From positions 1 to 64,000 of the forward strand of contig NZ_QMHP01000013.1 of the NCBI RefSeq assembly GCF_003313335.1: 64,000 nucleotides of DNA. The letters run 5' to 3'. Below are positions 43,735 to 53,391 of the stretch, in pieces. Source of the stretch: Pedobacter zeaxanthinifaciens. GTDB taxonomy: Bacteria > Bacteroidota > Bacteroidia > Sphingobacteriales > Sphingobacteriaceae. Below the pieces are notes generated by a model. That model had not been told where the DNA came from and did not search any database. It saw only the letters and a list, made by a program, of their open reading frames with translations. A program made the translations under genes and the position numbers. Within the stretch, counting starts at the first letter, position 1. Each line of letters begins with the position of its first letter.

Positions 43735-43764
43735 AAACCTTGGAAGAGTGCACTCCCAAGGTTT
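43735..43764. terminator. Stem-loop between convergent genes
   Basis: AAACCTTGG (43735-43743) pairs with CCAAGGTTT (43756-43764) around GAGTGCACTC. The remaining 43575-43734 holds nothing recognisable. Confidence 0.8.
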
Positions 43765-43787
43765 AGAAAATAGATGTTGTCGTGTAT

Positions 43788-45062
43788 TTATTTATCTAAA
43801 ATCTGTTGGTAATAAGCTTTTACATCTTTCCAGCGATAATAAGGTGTGATATTGCTAGATAATTCTGGAATTGTGGTTTCTACTTCATTAAGTAAGAATT
43901 TTACAATTACATCGTCACTTGTAGTTTTTTTATAAAATACAATTTGCAGATTAGCACCCATTGGAGCTACTTTATAATTACTCCAAACTTTATAAATCTC
44001 ATCAATGTTATCGGTATCTCCGTAGCAATTTTTTAATCTTAAAGCAGCTAGTAAGGGCATCATGTTACCGTCATGAGCAAATCGTAATGTTGCGCCTTTC
44101 CCTTTTTTGGTAATCACCTCATCTGCAGATAATATGATGTTTTTTAAAACTGGCTTTGCATTGTTGTACATGATATTGTTATTGAAACTATTACTTGCAT
44201 TGTTGATGTATTCCTTTGCATTAATACATTGCCAAATATCAAATAGTTCCTGTAGTTGAAACAAATCGTAAAACGATATCTTGGTTTCCATATTCTGCAT
44301 GTCGCTGGCTAACCAATAAAATCCCCACATCAATGCTTCTTTTTTTACCTTTTGATTTACAAAATCTCCATCTTTAAATAACGAGGCAACTAAGCGGTTT
44401 GGGTTAATGATTTTTTGCTGAAAACTATCGAGTTGCTTTTTCCAAGTATTTTTCTCCGATCTGAAGGCAATAGCTTCTGGCGTATGGAAATTAAGATAGC
44501 CCATATATTTGTTGCTTGCCTCGCGGTTGGCTTTTAACTTTGGGTTAAGCTCCTTTAAACGTTCACAAAAAGCATCCATGCTTAAAATGCAACGAACTAC
44601 TAATGTTGATCTTGCTGATAAAGTGGCGCTATTCGTAAAAACATTGGGATAAAGCCGAAACATTCTTTCGGCAATTCCGCGTTGCTGGCGTACACCTAAA
44701 GGTGATAAATCGCCTCCTCTTCCTTCAGCCTCTTGCCAAACTTTGCGTACACGTTGGTAAGTATCAAGCCCTAGTGGCGTAAGCGCATTTTGATTGCCAG
44801 CATCTTCCAAGAGATCTAATATCCACTTATAATCTTCATCATTGATTAAATAACGAGAACCGTGACGGCCGAAATGGCTGATGTAAAATGGTTGATATCC
44901 TTTCGGGGCATTTTTTTGTTTAACTATATCTAATGCTGGATAAGCGTAATATACTCCTGCGGTTTTTTGAGGTGTGGTCAACATCTCTTTTTGGGTACTC
45001 TGAGCTAGTGTAAAACTTGTGCAGACTGTACATAGCGTTACAATGATGCCGGCAATTTTCAT
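43788..45062 (-). CDS. Histidine acid phosphatase family protein, MINPP/phytase-like
   Basis: Exported phosphatase, signal peptide about 1-20. The phospho-histidine motif is RHGSR (66-70) and the proton-donor motif is HDGN in LRFAHDGNMMPLL, so both catalytic parts are intact. Length and the long helical insert between them fit multiple inositol polyphosphate phosphatases and other branch-2 histidine phosphatases. It is the last gene in the leftward run after the SusC/SusD pair (73 bases after the susD stop). Its nearness suggests that a phosphorylated substrate is handled by the SusC/SusD importer, which is inference. Confidence 0.9.
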   Translation of the reverse strand: MKIAGIIVTLCTVCTSFTLAQSTQKEMLTTPQKTAGVYYAYPALDIVKQKNAPKGYQPFYISHFGRHGSRYLINDEDYKWILDLLEDAGNQNALTPLGLDTYQRVRKVWQEAEGRGGDLSPLGVRQQRGIAERMFRLYPNVFTNSATLSARSTLVVRCILSMDAFCERLKELNPKLKANREASNKYMGYLNFHTPEAIAFRSEKNTWKKQLDSFQQKIINPNRLVASLFKDGDFVNQKVKKEALMWGFYWLASDMQNMETKISFYDLFQLQELFDIWQCINAKEYINNASNSFNNNIMYNNAKPVLKNIILSADEVITKKGKGATLRFAHDGNMMPLLAALRLKNCYGDTDNIDEIYKVWSNYKVAPMGANLQIVFYKKTTSDDVIVKFLLNEVETTIPELSSNITPYYRWKDVKAYYQQILDK

Positions 45063-45135
45063 CTGATTTCGATTTAAGTAAGGTGTCCCCTAATTTGCAA
45101 AAGGAGAACACCTTGAGGTATGAAGGATTTTACGT

Positions 45136-46860
45136 TTAATAGTTAGGATTTTGCTTTAAATTTGGATTATAAAGCACATCATTTTGAGGAATTGGATATA
45201 GGTTAAATTTGTCGTCTACATCTTGACCTTGATAGTTAGTTTCTCCTGATGTTGATCTTCCTTTCCAATCCCAGTTGTAGCCTTTTGTGAAAATACCGAA
45301 ACGAATCAGGTCACTTCTACGCCAGTTTTCTGTCCATAGCTCTCTAGCACGTTCATCAATTAAAAATGGTAGCGTAAGTTGAGCATCAGTAATTTGTCCG
45401 TTAGCTACGTTGCGTGAATTAAGGTATTTTCCAAAATTGTATGCCCTGTCACGCACTTCATTTACATAACTAAGTGCGTTAGCTCTTGTACCATTAGTTG
45501 CGCCACGTAATATTGCTTCCGCGGCCATTAAATAAGCATCAGCTTTTCTAAACATCGGAAATGCAATGTTTGAGTAAACTGTTGCCGTACCTTTAACCCT
45601 ATCCTTGGTTACACTTCGCCATTTGGTCATTGTATAGCCAAAGTAAATCACTGAAGTTACAAAAGGTTTGCCTACATCCCAGGTTTGTTTCCTTAGGGCG
45701 GGTTTATCAACCACCCCTGGCGATTTATAGGTAGCGGTTAATGGCCCTCCAAATAGCAAAGCTCTTTTGTCTTTTTTGAGATCTCCCCAGGTGTCGTTAG
45801 GATTAAAATCTTGATCCTCAGGCAAAAATTTATCTACAAATGTGCTTGTAAGAGAGCCATTACTGCTATAGGTTGCACTAATTCCATAATCAACCATAGT
45901 TAGCATGTAGTTACTTATGGGGAATTTAAGCAAGTAATTGGTGACTCCTTCTCCTTGCATATGGTCATTATCGGTTGGTATTGCCCATAAAATTTCTGGA
46001 CTTGTATTGTTGTCTTTTAAAAAGTTCTCGATATAGTTGGGTGCTAGCGAGTAGCTGCTGTCATCAATTACTTTTTTAGCATAAGTTAAGGCCTCATTAT
46101 ATCTTCCTGTACCAGTATAAATTTGTGCATTAAGGTAAAGTTTGGCTAAAAGGAAGTCTGCAGAAAGTTGGTTTACACGCCCAAATATTTTAGTGTTTGA
46201 TGGTAACATTTTACTCTCTATAGCCAGTAGTTCCTTTTCTACATATTCGAAAATTTGTTTACGTGTTTTTTGAACAGGGAAAGTTCCATTTGGAGTAGAG
46301 TCATCAACAAAGCCAACATCTCCATATAAATCGCACAATTGATAATATTGGAAAGCACGAATAAATCTAGCTTCAGCTCTCCAATAATCTACATCTTTTT
46401 TTACCGCGTCATAGCTGCCGTATTTACTAAGCTGATCGGTTTCAGTTCTTCTTAAAAACTCGTTGCAAAGTGCTATAATAATATAAGCACGATAGTAAAA
46501 GTAAGCTGGGAATTCTGTGCCTGCGGTCCAGTTTAAAGTTACTGTTGATGGGATACCGTAACCGGTACCAGTGCGGTAAATAATTAAATCAGATGGACAT
46601 TCTTGTACCCAAAATAATGAGCGGAGATAAACGCTACGGCCACCATCCCAAGCCACATCGTTACCAGCCACGCCGCCTTGGCCTGCCACTGCCATGGAGC
46701 TGTATAGTTTCAAAAATGCACCGTGTATGCCTTCGTAAGTGGAGTAAACTTGTTCTTCGGTAAATGCGGTTGTGGTAGTAGGTTGTAAATCTAATTTTTC
46801 GCATGATTGCGTAATTGCCATGATACCAATTAAGGCAATAAATATTCTTAAGTTCTTCAT
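45136..46860 (-). CDS. SusD/RagB-type outer membrane lipoprotein
   Basis: Surface-exposed partner of the upstream SusC-type receptor. The Met at 46860 gives MKNLRIFIALIGIMAITQSC with a lipobox ending at the Cys; a longer frame of eight codons upstream overlaps the susC end and is less likely. SusD-type helical repeats are visible (WRAEARFIRAFQYYQLCDLYGD, FLLAKLYLNAQIY) and the C-terminus has RRSDLIRFGIFTKGYNW and YPIPQNDVLYNPNLKQNPNY. The substrate cannot be told from sequence. It begins 7 bases after susC. Confidence 0.94.
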   Translation of the reverse strand: MKNLRIFIALIGIMAITQSCEKLDLQPTTTTAFTEEQVYSTYEGIHGAFLKLYSSMAVAGQGGVAGNDVAWDGGRSVYLRSLFWVQECPSDLIIYRTGTGYGIPSTVTLNWTAGTEFPAYFYYRAYIIIALCNEFLRRTETDQLSKYGSYDAVKKDVDYWRAEARFIRAFQYYQLCDLYGDVGFVDDSTPNGTFPVQKTRKQIFEYVEKELLAIESKMLPSNTKIFGRVNQLSADFLLAKLYLNAQIYTGTGRYNEALTYAKKVIDDSSYSLAPNYIENFLKDNNTSPEILWAIPTDNDHMQGEGVTNYLLKFPISNYMLTMVDYGISATYSSNGSLTSTFVDKFLPEDQDFNPNDTWGDLKKDKRALLFGGPLTATYKSPGVVDKPALRKQTWDVGKPFVTSVIYFGYTMTKWRSVTKDRVKGTATVYSNIAFPMFRKADAYLMAAEAILRGATNGTRANALSYVNEVRDRAYNFGKYLNSRNVANGQITDAQLTLPFLIDERARELWTENWRRSDLIRFGIFTKGYNWDWKGRSTSGETNYQGQDVDDKFNLYPIPQNDVLYNPNLKQNPNY

Positions 46861-46867
46861 TTTAGTT

Positions 46868-49800
46868 CTAGTTAAATTTAACACTAGCTGAAATCATAAA
46901 CATTCTTGGGCGTGGCGTACCTGAGCCATCTAATCCATTATAAACTTCAGGGTCAAGACCAGGATATTTGCTAATTGTAGCCACATTTTGTACACCTGTT
47001 GCAAGCCTTAATGTTGATCCTTTTTTCCAAAGCTTATCGAAAGTGTAGCCAACCATCACATTGTCTACTTTAAAATAATCGCCTTTAAATAGCCAATAAT
47101 CAGAATAATAATGTTGTTTAGCCCAATTAGGTGCCCAGCCTACGTAAGTATTTGTAGGATATTGAGACGAAGCATCGAAGAAAGAGTTGTTACTGCCTCC
47201 AGACATCGTATTCCAATACACATATTGGCCAAATGCATAATGCCCGTTTACCCCTAAATCGTAGTTTTTGTACCTAACCTGAGTTGAGAAACCTCCATAG
47301 TATGGTGCCAATGAACTTTTTTTAGTATCAAACTTATTGGCATTGTTGGTGTCATCAGTTACATACATTAATGAACCCGTAACATTAGGGTTATAAGCCG
47401 GATTAATGAAGTTTTCTAAAGGATTGCCGTTAGCATCATAGTTTTGTTTAGCTAAATAGTAAGTATAAGGGGAATTGCCTACCTTATGATATTGCACAAA
47501 TCTGTTAGAACTAGTATTGCCTGCGTTAACGAAAGTTTTTTCCGGATCTCCATCATAAATAGTCAATCGCTCAATTTTTGATGCATTGTAAGCAAAATTA
47601 AAGTTCAAGTTCCATGCTAAATTTTTAGTTTTTATCGGAACAAGACCTATTGCAAGTTCTAATCCATTGCTTGACATCTCGCCAATGTTCTGATCAAGTG
47701 ATTCGGCAAAGTTGGATCCCGCCGCAACTTTAACATCATACATCAATAAGTTTTTGGTGTGCCTCGAATACAAGTCTACCTCTCCGTAAATTCTGCCTTT
47801 TAACAAAGAATAGTCCAAGCCGAAGTTTAGCGTGCTTGTGGTTTCCCATTTTATACTACGGTCAAATGCTGATGGCTTATAGGTATTGTAGAAAATATCA
47901 CCCTCTCTATATTGGAAATTACTGGTGGAGGCGTAGTATGATGATTGGTAGGCATATACGTTCTTAATATTTTGCTGCCCGGTTATCCCGTAACTAGCTC
48001 TTAACTTCAACTCATTAATAATGCGACTATTTTTTAGGAAATTTTCCTCATTAAGTTTCCACGCAAAAGCTACTGATGGGAAATAGCCCCAACGCGTTTC
48101 GGGTGCAAAACGAGAAGACGCATCGGCACGCATTGTACCTGTGATGAGATATTTGTGGTTAAAAATGTAGTTTAAACGGCCAAAGTACGAAGCCAATGTT
48201 AACTGGCTTTCTACTGAGCTAGGCACGCTCCCGGCAACCGCTGTACCATCAGTGTAAGTTACAGCACTAGAATTCGATTTCATTTTGTTTGATTCGTAGG
48301 TATGCCCAGCGGTAAAATCGATATCGTGCTTGCCAAAAGCTTTTTTGAAATTTAAATAGTAATCTAATACATAACGGTTGTTGGTGTCATCTGTATTGTT
48401 GTTGGTAGCTAAACCTCCTTTTCCAAGGTTTACATTGGAGGCCGACCAAGTGTTAGGGGCGTTATCTTGCCCTAAGTAATTACCGGTTGATTTGATATTG
48501 CTGCTACTTATCGAAGCATTTAACGTTAGGTTTTCGAATCCGTGTATTTTGTAAGATAACAAAGCATTACTCAACAAGGTATTTGTTTTGGTTTTGCCAA
48601 AACCAGGCAACATTACACTGGCTACAGGATTGTTTGTCCATTGTGGATTAGCGCCAGTAGCACTTGCACCGTACATAAAATATCCAAAAGCCTTTTGCGG
48701 GTAGCTAATGCCATTAACCGTAGCTGGGCCATAGTCAAAATAAATAGGTTGGGTGGGATCCGTTAACGCAGCTGATACATACGATCCGCCATTTTGAGGC
48801 CAAGTAGAATTGGTGTTTTTAACGGAAGCATCAAGACTTAAGTGGTTTTTTAAGAAGCTTGGCGAAATATTTCCCGTAATGGTTGTAAGGTTATTTTTAC
48901 TTCCGATAAGCGTTCCAACTTCAACCTGCTGCCCAACTGATACACGGTAAGGAACATAAGGTACAGCGCCTGTAATACTAACGGTATGTTTGTTGGTATA
49001 ACTGGTTCTTGATACTTCTTTTTGCCAGTCGGTATTTGCACTTCCCAATAAGGTAGTGTTCCAACCTCTGCTTGCATATTCCTTTCTAAAATCGTCGGCA
49101 CTGTAAACTTTAAGCACGTTGATGTTTTGATTTACGAAAAAATCTCCACGGTAAGAAACTTGGGGTGTGGTAAATTTAGTTGAGCTTTGGCTTAATCCTT
49201 TTTTGGTTTTCACAATGATGACGCCATTAGCGCCTCTAGCGCCATAAATAGCCGAAGCAGAAGCATCTTTTAATACGGTAATACTTTCAATATCATCCGG
49301 ATTAACTGAGGAGAGATTGCCTTCTGTTAAGCCGTCAATAACAATTAGTGGGTCGTTAGATGCGTTAAGAGAGGCGCCTTGGCGTAAACGTACAGTACCG
49401 CTAGAGCCAGGTGAACCAGAACCTTGTGTAATTTGCAAACCAGCAACTTTACCCAATAATAAATCGCTTGTGGTAGTTGCTTTTACTCTGTTGTTCTCAT
49501 CTGGTTTAATTAGCGTAACTGCACCGGTAGCATCTTTGCGTTTAACACCGCCATAACCTACTACCACAATGTCATCAAGCATTGTCTTGTCTTCTTGCAT
49601 GGTTACATTGATGTTTTTTGAAGCACCTACCGTTATTGTTTTGTTAACAAAACCGATGTAAGAAAAAACTAAAACTGCAGATTCACCAGCTACACTTAAC
49701 CTATAATTGCCTTTTGAATCGGTGGTGGTACCATTTTGTGTGCCTTTTTCAATTACGCTAACACCGGTTAATGGCTCTCCAGTTTGATCTGTTACTTTAC

Positions 49801-50263
49801 CGCTAACCGTAATGGTTGCACTTGCTAGTAAATCATTTTCTAAATTGGTTTTTTTTGATAAAATGATGTTGTTCTCTATTTGCTTATAGGTGATGTTTTG
49901 TTCTTCAAGAATCATATCCAACAATCCTTTTACAGATCTTTCTGCTTTGGGGATAGATATTTTGAAGTTATTATCAATGTCATTTTCTTTAAACGCAAAT
50001 CTTAAGTTGGTTTTCTTTTGAATTTTTTCAAGCAGGTCTTTTATCGATTCGTTATTTGCTTCGAGTTTTATTTTTAGTTCGCTCAAATTTTGTCCTTTGA
50101 GCGTACCAGCTACCAGCATTTGGCAGCTTAATACAATGGTAAAAATCAATAGAAAACTATATCTCATAACAGTGAAGAAGGCTTGTTTGGAAATAGTGGG
50201 TCTTATTTGGTTAATAAATAGGCGTGTAGGGGGAGGGGCAAAGTTTTTTTTCATAACTTGCAT
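46868..50263 (-). CDS. SusC/RagA-type TonB-dependent receptor with STN domain
   Basis: Outer-membrane importer. After a long N-terminus and signal segment (about 33-55, MRYSFLLIFTIVLSCQML) there is a secretin-N (STN) domain (about 70-145), which in FecA-like receptors talks to the anti-sigma factor; a CarboxypepD_reg-like domain (about 150-235; VTDQTGEPLTGVSV); and a plug with [24 protein letters not shown] (about 325-345). The barrel ends VYNGLDGSGTPRPRMFMISASVKFN. The STN domain matches the neighbouring FecR/ECF pair, indicating signal transfer from the receptor. I take the first of two nearby Met codons as start. Confidence 0.95.
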   Translation of the reverse strand: MQVMKKNFAPPPTRLFINQIRPTISKQAFFTVMRYSFLLIFTIVLSCQMLVAGTLKGQNLSELKIKLEANNESIKDLLEKIQKKTNLRFAFKENDIDNNFKISIPKAERSVKGLLDMILEEQNITYKQIENNIILSKKTNLENDLLASATITVSGKVTDQTGEPLTGVSVIEKGTQNGTTTDSKGNYRLSVAGESAVLVFSYIGFVNKTITVGASKNINVTMQEDKTMLDDIVVVGYGGVKRKDATGAVTLIKPDENNRVKATTTSDLLLGKVAGLQITQGSGSPGSSGTVRLRQGASLNASNDPLIVIDGLTEGNLSSVNPDDIESITVLKDASASAIYGARGANGVIIVKTKKGLSQSSTKFTTPQVSYRGDFFVNQNINVLKVYSADDFRKEYASRGWNTTLLGSANTDWQKEVSRTSYTNKHTVSITGAVPYVPYRVSVGQQVEVGTLIGSKNNLTTITGNISPSFLKNHLSLDASVKNTNSTWPQNGGSYVSAALTDPTQPIYFDYGPATVNGISYPQKAFGYFMYGASATGANPQWTNNPVASVMLPGFGKTKTNTLLSNALLSYKIHGFENLTLNASISSSNIKSTGNYLGQDNAPNTWSASNVNLGKGGLATNNNTDDTNNRYVLDYYLNFKKAFGKHDIDFTAGHTYESNKMKSNSSAVTYTDGTAVAGSVPSSVESQLTLASYFGRLNYIFNHKYLITGTMRADASSRFAPETRWGYFPSVAFAWKLNEENFLKNSRIINELKLRASYGITGQQNIKNVYAYQSSYYASTSNFQYREGDIFYNTYKPSAFDRSIKWETTSTLNFGLDYSLLKGRIYGEVDLYSRHTKNLLMYDVKVAAGSNFAESLDQNIGEMSSNGLELAIGLVPIKTKNLAWNLNFNFAYNASKIERLTIYDGDPEKTFVNAGNTSSNRFVQYHKVGNSPYTYYLAKQNYDANGNPLENFINPAYNPNVTGSLMYVTDDTNNANKFDTKKSSLAPYYGGFSTQVRYKNYDLGVNGHYAFGQYVYWNTMSGGSNNSFFDASSQYPTNTYVGWAPNWAKQHYYSDYWLFKGDYFKVDNVMVGYTFDKLWKKGSTLRLATGVQNVATISKYPGLDPEVYNGLDGSGTPRPRMFMISASVKFN

Positions 50264-50382
50264 TGATTTAATCGGGTTTATACTTGGTTACATTCAATGC
50301 CCTGTAGCTGTCGAGGTCGTAATTCTAAGGCTCAGGGCTTTTTTATTTCGGTTGATTTAGGTGTAGTTTTTCTTCATACGCT

Positions 50383-51387
50383 TTATTTTAGTTGTTCTTT
50401 TGATAAAATATAGGTTCCGCTACTATCTACCTTATAGCTAAGGTGATTTAAATCGGCGATAACTTTAATTACTTGTTCCAAGTCGCTAGTATTTAAAAAG
50501 TAGGCAGTAAATTCGTAATCCATTATTTTAGCATCGTTGGTTTGGATTTTTGCTGCATACCTTGTTTCTATCTTTTTAATTGCTTCTGCAAGCGTTACAT
50601 TGTTCAGCACTAAATCATCCTCTTTCCAAAGTGTGTTTAAATTGGCATTTACTTGCTCCTTTTTGTAAGCGTTCAATTGCTTGTTGTAGCTAATCTGTTG
50701 ATTTGGAGTTAATACAGCCAACGTTTTCTGTAAATCTGAAACAGCCACTTTCCCTCTGGTAACAGTTACTTCAATAATGGGAGTATTTTGTTTTGCCTTA
50801 ACGTTGAAAGCTGTGCCCAAAACTCGGGTTACCAAATTACCAGTATGTACTAAAAAGGGTTTATTGCTGTCATGCTTAATATCGAAATAGGCTTCGCCAG
50901 ATAAGTAAACCTCACGGGCGTTTGTAGTGAAACTGGATGGATATTTAAGATGGGCATTTTTATTTAACCAAACTGTACTACCATCGGGCAATAAAATACG
51001 TTTTACTTCTGAGCTTGATTTTTGAGCGATGATTGCAGGTGATACCGTATTTACTTTTGCTAAGTTCTTTAAAGTTAGATAACTAAAAACACCAATCAGT
51101 AAACATGCGGCGGCAATCCACTTATATTTACCATTGCTTTTTTTAACAAAAGAATAAGGCTTGTTTGCGGTTTCTATTTTTCTTTTCAGCTGCTGATACA
51201 ACACTTCATTTGAAGAACTTTGGGGCAGCAGCTCAGTGTTCTTCCAAAGCTTTTCTAAATCATCTTCAATAATCTGGATATTACTGTCCGTTTTCAGCAA
51301 CTCAAATAGCTCATCCATCTCTTTTGCAGTGCAGGAGTTGGAAAGGTATTTATTGAAAAGAAGTTTTGTTTTAAATTGCTCTGACAC
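50383..51387 (-). CDS. FecR-type anti-sigma factor
   Basis: Cytoplasmic N-terminal part (1-85), one membrane helix (about 89-107, KWIAAACLLIGVFSYLTL) and a periplasmic FecR domain (about 125-220; RILLPDGSTVWLNKNAHLKYP) followed by a DUF4974-like C-terminal domain (LNNVTLAEAIKKIETRYAAKIQ), standard for Bacteroidota. It reads the STN domain of the SusC-type receptor and frees the sigma factor. Same direction as the sigma gene, 64 bases after it. Confidence 0.95.
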   Translation of the reverse strand: MSEQFKTKLLFNKYLSNSCTAKEMDELFELLKTDSNIQIIEDDLEKLWKNTELLPQSSSNEVLYQQLKRKIETANKPYSFVKKSNGKYKWIAAACLLIGVFSYLTLKNLAKVNTVSPAIIAQKSSSEVKRILLPDGSTVWLNKNAHLKYPSSFTTNAREVYLSGEAYFDIKHDSNKPFLVHTGNLVTRVLGTAFNVKAKQNTPIIEVTVTRGKVAVSDLQKTLAVLTPNQQISYNKQLNAYKKEQVNANLNTLWKEDDLVLNNVTLAEAIKKIETRYAAKIQTNDAKIMDYEFTAYFLNTSDLEQVIKVIADLNHLSYKVDSSGTYILSKEQLK

Positions 51388-51451
51388 CTAAAGTTTTGTT
51401 TATACTGGTTTGATAGTATGACGACAAAATTTGCTTCTAGGACTAGTGCAG

Positions 51452-52039
51452 TTAGAAAAAAAATAAAAAAATTTTGAATGCTGATTTTAACTGTTTAATA
51501 GCGGTCACCATGTGGTTTTTAACGGTGTTCTTCGAAATTTTTAGTTGGAATGCAATTTCTTGATGCGAGAGTTTGTTCTCTCGACTAAGTCTAAAAATAA
51601 GTTGCCTTTGCGGAGGAAGTTGTTTTAAAGTTGTTAAAAGCGCATGTTCGTATTCTCTGGATATAAATTCATGGTCAGCCGCAGGGTGCTCATCGTTAAA
51701 AACCATTTGATCTATTAACAGTTGCCTAAGTTTTTTTTCTCTAGCGGCTACCTTTAAAAAATCTAATGCTTTGTTAACAGCCATTTTATATAGGAACGCA
51801 TCCATATTTTGCACTTGCCCAATCACTTCTTTGCTGCTCCAAATTTTCATAAACAGGTCAAGCACCAGTTCTTCACTAACTTCCTTAGATTTTACAATAC
51901 GATTTATGTAGTGGAACAATTTGCCGCTATAAATATCAAACAGGCGTTGCAAAGCGAATTCATCGCCACAACTAAGCGCCTCCTTAAATTGTGCAGAGGC
52001 AATATAATCAGCATCTGTTTTAACGTTGGAAATTGACAA
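51452..52039 (-). CDS. ECF-family RNA polymerase sigma factor
   Basis: Sigma-70 region 2 at about 30-95 (RLFDIYSGKLFHYINRIV, LDLFMKIW, MDAFLYKMAVNKALDFLK) and region 4 at about 125-180 (LPPQRQLIFRLSRENKLSHQEIAFQLKISKNTVKNHM). It directs transcription of the susC operon and probably of itself. Its own promoter with TTTG/TATATTTG is housekeeping-like (52060-52092). A 24-bp perfect palindrome lies about 100 bases upstream of the start. Confidence 0.95.
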   Translation of the reverse strand: MSISNVKTDADYIASAQFKEALSCGDEFALQRLFDIYSGKLFHYINRIVKSKEVSEELVLDLFMKIWSSKEVIGQVQNMDAFLYKMAVNKALDFLKVAAREKKLRQLLIDQMVFNDEHPAADHEFISREYEHALLTTLKQLPPQRQLIFRLSRENKLSHQEIAFQLKISKNTVKNHMVTAIKQLKSAFKIFLFFF

Positions 52040-52059
52040 GTTTATAGGTATTTGGTAGT

Positions 52060-52092
52060 CAAATATAAACCAAAAGATTTCTTGATTCCAAA
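52060..52092 (-). promoter_or_regulatory. Promoter of the ECF sigma gene
   Basis: On the minus strand TTTG (52092-52089) and TATATTTG (52067-52060) are 21 bases apart, close to the -33/-7 consensus. Leader about 15 bases. Confidence 0.6.
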
Positions 52093-52136
52093 TTATTTAT
52101 ATGCCACATAACCAAAATATTATCTCTGGCTTGCGC

Positions 52137-52160
52137 TTTTTCGGGAACGTTCCCGAAAAA
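52137..52160. promoter_or_regulatory. 24-bp perfect palindrome, candidate operator
   Basis: Core CGGGAACGTTCCCG with five A or T flanking on each side; the whole 24-mer is its own reverse complement. A perfect, loop-free palindrome suits a dimeric repressor such as LacI type better than a terminator. It lies about 95 bases upstream of the sigma gene transcription start. The rest of 52161-52371 is AT-rich without features. Confidence 0.5.
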
Positions 52161-52371
52161 TACTTGGTTGTGACTGGTTCTTTTGCGTTTTTTACAGCTA
52201 AACACTTGCTTATTTTTTTCTATGAGGATAGATAATAAAATGCATTAGGTTAAAGCTGTAACAAACAGCTAGCAACTGATGGTTTGGTGGGATTTATTTC
52301 TCCAATTGACTGGGATGCCAGCGGGTAAAATTGTGTAGATTAGAAAAACAAGCAAAAGTGTTTAAAGCTAT

Positions 52372-52404
52372 AAAAAGCCTTACGAAAATCTACGTAAGGC
52401 TTTT
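52372..52404 (-). terminator. Intrinsic terminator after trpC
   Basis: AAAAAGCCTTACG (52372-52384) pairs with CGTAAGGCTTTT (52393-52404); the run of A before it becomes a T-run on the minus strand. It ends the trpE-G-C transcript. Confidence 0.88.
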
Positions 52405-52462
52405 CTAAAGTTCACTTTTCTACCGCATTGCATCCTCGCTAATGTGGGAACGTATTTTTATT

Positions 52463-53254
52463 CTACAACAACTCCCTAACAAATTCTTGCATCGCTAAGC
52501 CTGGGTTTGCTGTTTTCATGAAATTTTCACCAATCAAAAATCCCTGAAAGCCTACCTGTTTCAAATCTTTAATGGTTTGCGGATGGCTAATGGCACTTTC
52601 TGAAATCTTTAAAAAGTCAGCCGGGATTTTATCCACCAAATCAAATGAGGTTTGGATGTTAACCGTAAAATCGCCTAAGTTGCGGTTATTTACACCAATG
52701 GCATCCAAATGCGGACAAATACTACGCTCCAGCTCGGCTAAATCATGCACCTCCAATAGCACGTTTAAACCTAAGCTCTGTGCTAATTTCCCATAATCAG
52801 CAATTTGCTGTGGTGTTAATATGGCGGCAATTAGCAAAATGATATCGGCGCCCCAAGCTTTTGCTTCCAAAATTTGGTATTCATCAATCATAAAATCTTT
52901 CCTCAAAATAGGAATTTCATTTACGCTGCGGGCTTGTAGCAGATCATCTTTTTTACCGCCAAAAAAATCGGTATCCGTTAAAACTGATAGCGCCGACGCT
53001 CCAGCAGCATTATACGCTTGAGTGATGGCTTTCACATCAGCTTCGCCATTAATTACGCCTTTGGAGGGCGATTGCTTTTTAAACTCGGCAATAATACCAG
53101 TCCTTTCATCAGCTAAAAGAAAATCCCTAAAACGATAGGGTGTTCTTGAGAATGTAGCACTATTTTCCAATGCTTTTATGCTAATCTGTTGTTTAGCTAA
53201 GGCTACTTCTTCTTTTTTACGTAAAACGATTTTATCTAAAATATTTTGGCTCAT
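52463..53254 (-). CDS. trpC: Indole-3-glycerol phosphate synthase
   Basis: Ring closure step of tryptophan synthesis. TIM-barrel motifs: ILDKIVLRKKEEVALAKQ at the N-terminus, EFKKQSPSKGVI (phosphate-site Lys), VLTDTDFFGG, ILRKDFMIDEYQILEAKAWGADIILL, GVNNRNLGDF, and SESAISHPQTI with GFLIGENFMK. 263 residues is normal. It follows trpG after a 137-base gap that contains a perfect palindrome. trpD and trpF are missing from the cluster. Confidence 0.97.
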   Translation of the reverse strand: MSQNILDKIVLRKKEEVALAKQQISIKALENSATFSRTPYRFRDFLLADERTGIIAEFKKQSPSKGVINGEADVKAITQAYNAAGASALSVLTDTDFFGGKKDDLLQARSVNEIPILRKDFMIDEYQILEAKAWGADIILLIAAILTPQQIADYGKLAQSLGLNVLLEVHDLAELERSICPHLDAIGVNNRNLGDFTVNIQTSFDLVDKIPADFLKISESAISHPQTIKDLKQVGFQGFLIGENFMKTANPGLAMQEFVRELL

Positions 53255-53268
53255 GTATTTATCTTGGT

Positions 53269-53342
53269 CGTCATTGCGAGGAACGAAGCAATCTGTTGAT
53301 TCAAACTTTCGCTTTAAGATTGCTTCGTTCCTCGCAATGACG
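53269..53342. repeat. Perfect 26-bp inverted repeat (dispersed palindrome, family B)
   Basis: Arms 53269-53294 and 53317-53342 are perfectly complementary over 26 bases; core GTCATTGCGAGGAACGAAGC; 22-base loop. It lies in the gap between trpG and trpC. A related, less perfect element is at 55429-55502. Confidence 0.9.
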
Positions 53343-53391
53343 TTAGGGTTATGGTAGGATTTTCTAAATTTAACTTTATACGCTTAACTTT

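Noticed and set aside
44920..45111. 63-aa minus-strand ORF at the phosphatase start
   Set aside because: Out of frame with the phosphatase signal peptide and without conserved features.
50299..50338. Terminator between FecR and SusC genes (GCCCTG/CAGGGC)
   Set aside because: The T-run lies on the plus strand, where no gene ends, so it is not a terminator for the leftward operon.
52463..53254. trpD hidden near trpC
   Set aside because: No reading frame between trpG and trpC; the gap is 137 bases with a palindrome.
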